Source of the DNA: Frigoribacterium sp. PvP032
GTDB lineage: Bacteria > Actinomycetota > Actinomycetes > Actinomycetales > Microbacteriaceae
Direction of reading: 5' to 3'
NCBI RefSeq assembly: GCF_017833035.1
Contig: NZ_JAFIBM010000001.1
Coordinates: 3,059,762-3,123,761, forward strand
DNA: 64,000 bases
Shown: positions 62,204 through 64,000 of the stretch, piece by piece
Position numbering within the stretch: the first letter of the stretch is position 1
Layout: each line of letters begins with the position of its first letter
Notes under the pieces: model-generated
Told to the model about the DNA's origin: nothing
Databases searched by the model: none
Seen by the model: only the letters and a program-made list of their open reading frames with translations
Made by a program: the position numbers and the translations under genes

Positions 62204-63802
62204 TCAAGCGGGCCCCGCGAGCTCGCCCGCGACGAGCTCGCCCGCGACCCAGACCCCGCGCACCCCCGACGGCGACCGTCGAGGCTCCGCGTACGTCGCG
62301 CGGTCGGCGTACGCGCGAGGGTCGACGAGCTGCAGGTCGGCTGCGGCTCCGGGTACGACCCCCACGGGCGTCGAGGAGGCGACGGTCCGGAAGCGGCGGT
62401 GCGCGGCCACGCTCATCCGGTGCACCGCCTCCTCGCGGGTCAGCACCGCCGCCGCCCCGGTGCCGGCGTACACGTCGAGCAGCCGTGCGAAGGTGCCGTA
62501 GAGCCGCGGGGGCACGGTGCCCGACTCGCGCGGCAACCCGTCCGAGCCGACGAGCGTGTGCGGCCAGGCGAGAGCGGTGCGCATCCCCTCGAGGTCGGTG
62601 TGGAAGACGATCACGGTCAGCGCGCCCCGCTCGGCGAGGACGAGATCGGCGAGCACCTCGAGCGGTTCGCCGCTGAGCTCGACCGCGATCTCGGCGATGC
62701 TGCGGCCCTCGAGCCCGGCGTGCTCCGGCCGGGCGAAGCCGGCGAGCAGGATGCGCGCGGGCCCGATCGCCGCCCACTGGTTCTCGAGCGCCGTGCCGGG
62801 CCATGGCTGCTCGAGCCCGGCGAGCACCGCGGCACGGGTCGACGGGTCGCCGAGCGCCTCGAGCAGGCTCTCGACCCCGCGGTCGGCCGTCGAGGGAGGG
62901 AAGAGGGACGCCACCGTCGTGCTCCCCGCGTCGTACGGGTAGACGTCGGCGGAGATGTCGAGCCCCCGCTCACGCAGGTCGTCCAGGTGCTCGACGATCG
63001 CGCCCATGCCGCCGACGTTGCGCGGCCCGGTCACCTTGAGGTGGCTGACGTGCACGCGAGCGCCCGTCTCGAGACCGAGCGAGGCGAGCTCGTCGACGGA
63101 GGCGCGCAGCCCGTCCGCCTCGTTGCGCACGTGCGCGACGAGCAGCCCGTCCCGGGCCGCCACCTCCTGTGCGATCGCCAGCAGCTCGGCCCGGTCAGCG
63201 GCGTCGCCTGGCGCGTACATGAGGCCCAGCGATACGCCGAGCGCGCCGGCGTCGAGGGCCTCGCCGACCGCGCCCGCGATGCGCGACGTCTCGGCAGCGT
63301 CGGCAGCGCGCCGACCCATCCCGAGCACGGAGGCGCGGACCGGCGCGTGCGGCACGAGCGCCCTGGCGTGGATGCCGAGCGGCTCCCGGGCGAGCGTCTC
63401 GACGTAGTCGCCGAAGGTCGGCCAGCGCCGGTCGGGGAACGGCCCGAGCACGGGCAGCGAGTACTGCTCGAGCGAGCGGTCGGGCGGATCGGACCGCGGC
63501 GGGGACGGCGCCACGCCCTGGCCGCAGTTGCCGACGATCGTCGTCGTCACGCCCTGGGCCGTCTTCGGCGTGATCCCGCCCGGACGGAACAGCGCCGCGT
63601 CGTCGTGCGCGTGCACGTCGACGAACCCGGGCAGCACCTCGAGGCCGCGGCCGTCGAACTGCCGGTCGGCGTCCACGACGGACGCGCCGGCACCGGGGCC
63701 CACGGCCGCGACCACACCGTCGCGCACGACGACGTCGGCGACCTGCGCCGCGCCTCCTCGACCGTCGTGGACCGTCGCCCCGGTGATGACCGTCGTCGAC
63801 AC
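62204..63802 (-). CDS. N-acyl-D-amino-acid deacylase (D-aminoacylase) family amidohydrolase
   Basis: 532 residues. Amidohydrolase fold with VDVHAHDDAALF (His64, His66), TTTIVGNCGQG (Cys metal ligand of the D-aminoacylase group), VAHVRNEADGL, VHVSHLKVTG and LVGSDGLPRESG (catalytic Asp). Frees D-amino acids from N-acyl forms, feeding the PLP enzyme nearby. The start GTG has GAGGAGAACCC before it; that ribosome binding site is the end of a family 2 palindrome. Confidence 0.9.
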   Translation of the reverse strand: MSTTVITGATVHDGRGGAAQVADVVVRDGVVAAVGPGAGASVVDADRQFDGRGLEVLPGFVDVHAHDDAALFRPGGITPKTAQGVTTTIVGNCGQGVAPSPPRSDPPDRSLEQYSLPVLGPFPDRRWPTFGDYVETLAREPLGIHARALVPHAPVRASVLGMGRRAADAAETSRIAGAVGEALDAGALGVSLGLMYAPGDAADRAELLAIAQEVAARDGLLVAHVRNEADGLRASVDELASLGLETGARVHVSHLKVTGPRNVGGMGAIVEHLDDLRERGLDISADVYPYDAGSTTVASLFPPSTADRGVESLLEALGDPSTRAAVLAGLEQPWPGTALENQWAAIGPARILLAGFARPEHAGLEGRSIAEIAVELSGEPLEVLADLVLAERGALTVIVFHTDLEGMRTALAWPHTLVGSDGLPRESGTVPPRLYGTFARLLDVYAGTGAAAVLTREEAVHRMSVAAHRRFRTVASSTPVGVVPGAAADLQLVDPRAYADRATYAEPRRSPSGVRGVWVAGELVAGELAGPA

Positions 63803-63807
63803 GGGTT

Positions 63808-63912
63808 CTCCTCACTCAGGAACGGGCGCGTGCACGTTCCTGATCGCTGCACGGTTCAGGACTCCCGCTCCCTCCCCCGCGCGGATCAGGACAGATGTTC
63901 CTGGATGAGGAG
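63808..63912. repeat. Palindromic element, family 2 copy 4
   Basis: 105 bp with terminal inverted repeats CTCCTCACTCAGGAA (63808-63822) and TTCCTGGATGAGGAG (63898-63912), 13 of 15 matching, plus the shared inner palindrome around GCACGGTTCAGGAC. The left end supplies the ribosome binding site of the deacylase gene. Confidence 0.88.
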
Positions 63913-63936
63913 AGAGACGGGCGGGCGGGGGCCGGG

Positions 63937-64000
63937 TCAGGCGATGTTGGCCGTGACCTGGGCGATGTACGCCGCGCGATCCTCGCGCGAGGCCGGTCGG
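63937..64000 (-). CDS. C-terminal end of an unidentified gene
   Basis: The last 20 codons before a TGA at 63937 read RPASREDRAAYIAQVTANIA in one open frame, with the rest beyond the right edge. It has the codon use of a real gene and lies 25 bases after a family 2 element, the usual place for one. Too short to name; being upstream of the deacylase it may belong to the same cluster. Confidence 0.5.
   Translation of the reverse strand, partial: RPASREDRAAYIAQVTANIA

Overview
The window is chromosomal DNA of a very GC-rich actinomycete, most likely of the family Microbacteriaceae. The grounds are composition, many GTG starts, GTGA/TGATG stop-start overlaps, short lipoproteins and the set of protein families; the genus cannot be fixed from sequence alone. 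Genes are densely packed, mostly with strong AGGAGG-type ribosome binding sites. I see no rRNA, tRNA, transposase, integrase, phage gene or CRISPR array. Each edge cuts a gene (galM on the left, an unidentified gene on the right).

Layout. 0-4 kb: galactose module (galM fragment, DeoR-type regulator, galT-galK) with a tandem-repeat leader before galT. 4.3-6.8 kb: glyA-folD one-carbon operon behind a ZTP (pfl) riboswitch. 6.9-12.8 kb: clpS-DUF2017, PspC, a membrane protein, an ABC-F protein and two lipoproteins. 13-18.9 kb: MFS exporter, DUF805, DUF2256/DUF3253, two DUF202 proteins, DinB-like and LysM proteins. 19-22.7 kb: class A beta-lactamase-like lipoprotein, MOSC protein, and two convergent nuclease-like genes (zinc-ribbon/Vsr-like and zinc-finger/GIY-YIG). 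22.9-27.9 kb: membrane proteins, ohrR-osmC peroxide defence, HAD phosphatase, F420-dependent NADP reductase-like protein. 28-37 kb: a glycan-use locus (LacI regulator, two GH130-like enzymes, ABC importer, large secreted protein). 37-39.3 kb: AI-2E-family protein and a type II toxin-antitoxin pair. 39.5-45.7 kb: complete ribose operon rbsRACBKD with a triple overlapping operator. 45.8-48.9 kb: DUF1304, purU, DUF2568, nagA. 49-54.2 kb: M23 peptidase, DasR-like GntR regulator and a split amino-sugar PTS with nagB. 54.4-64 kb: acyl-CoA synthetase, cutC, an epimerase-like protein, a frameshifted lipoprotein gene, and a D-amino-acid cluster (PLP aldolase/deaminase, RidA, N-acyl-D-amino-acid deacylase).

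How it fits together. The bacterium imports and phosphorylates several sugars (galactose, ribose, N-acetylglucosamine, probably a mannose-containing oligosaccharide), each with its own regulator and visible operators. One-carbon flow (glyA, folD, purU) is tied to purine status through the ZTP riboswitch.

What is unusual is not one gene but two DNA-level signals. First, the 8-mer AGGAGGCG/CGCCTCCT occurs, by my hand scan, several tens of times on both strands, inside genes and as inverted pairs that form terminator-like hairpins; the density resembles that of DNA uptake or Chi-type words. Second, at least five separate families of 50-105 bp palindromic elements sit between genes, mostly at gene ends.
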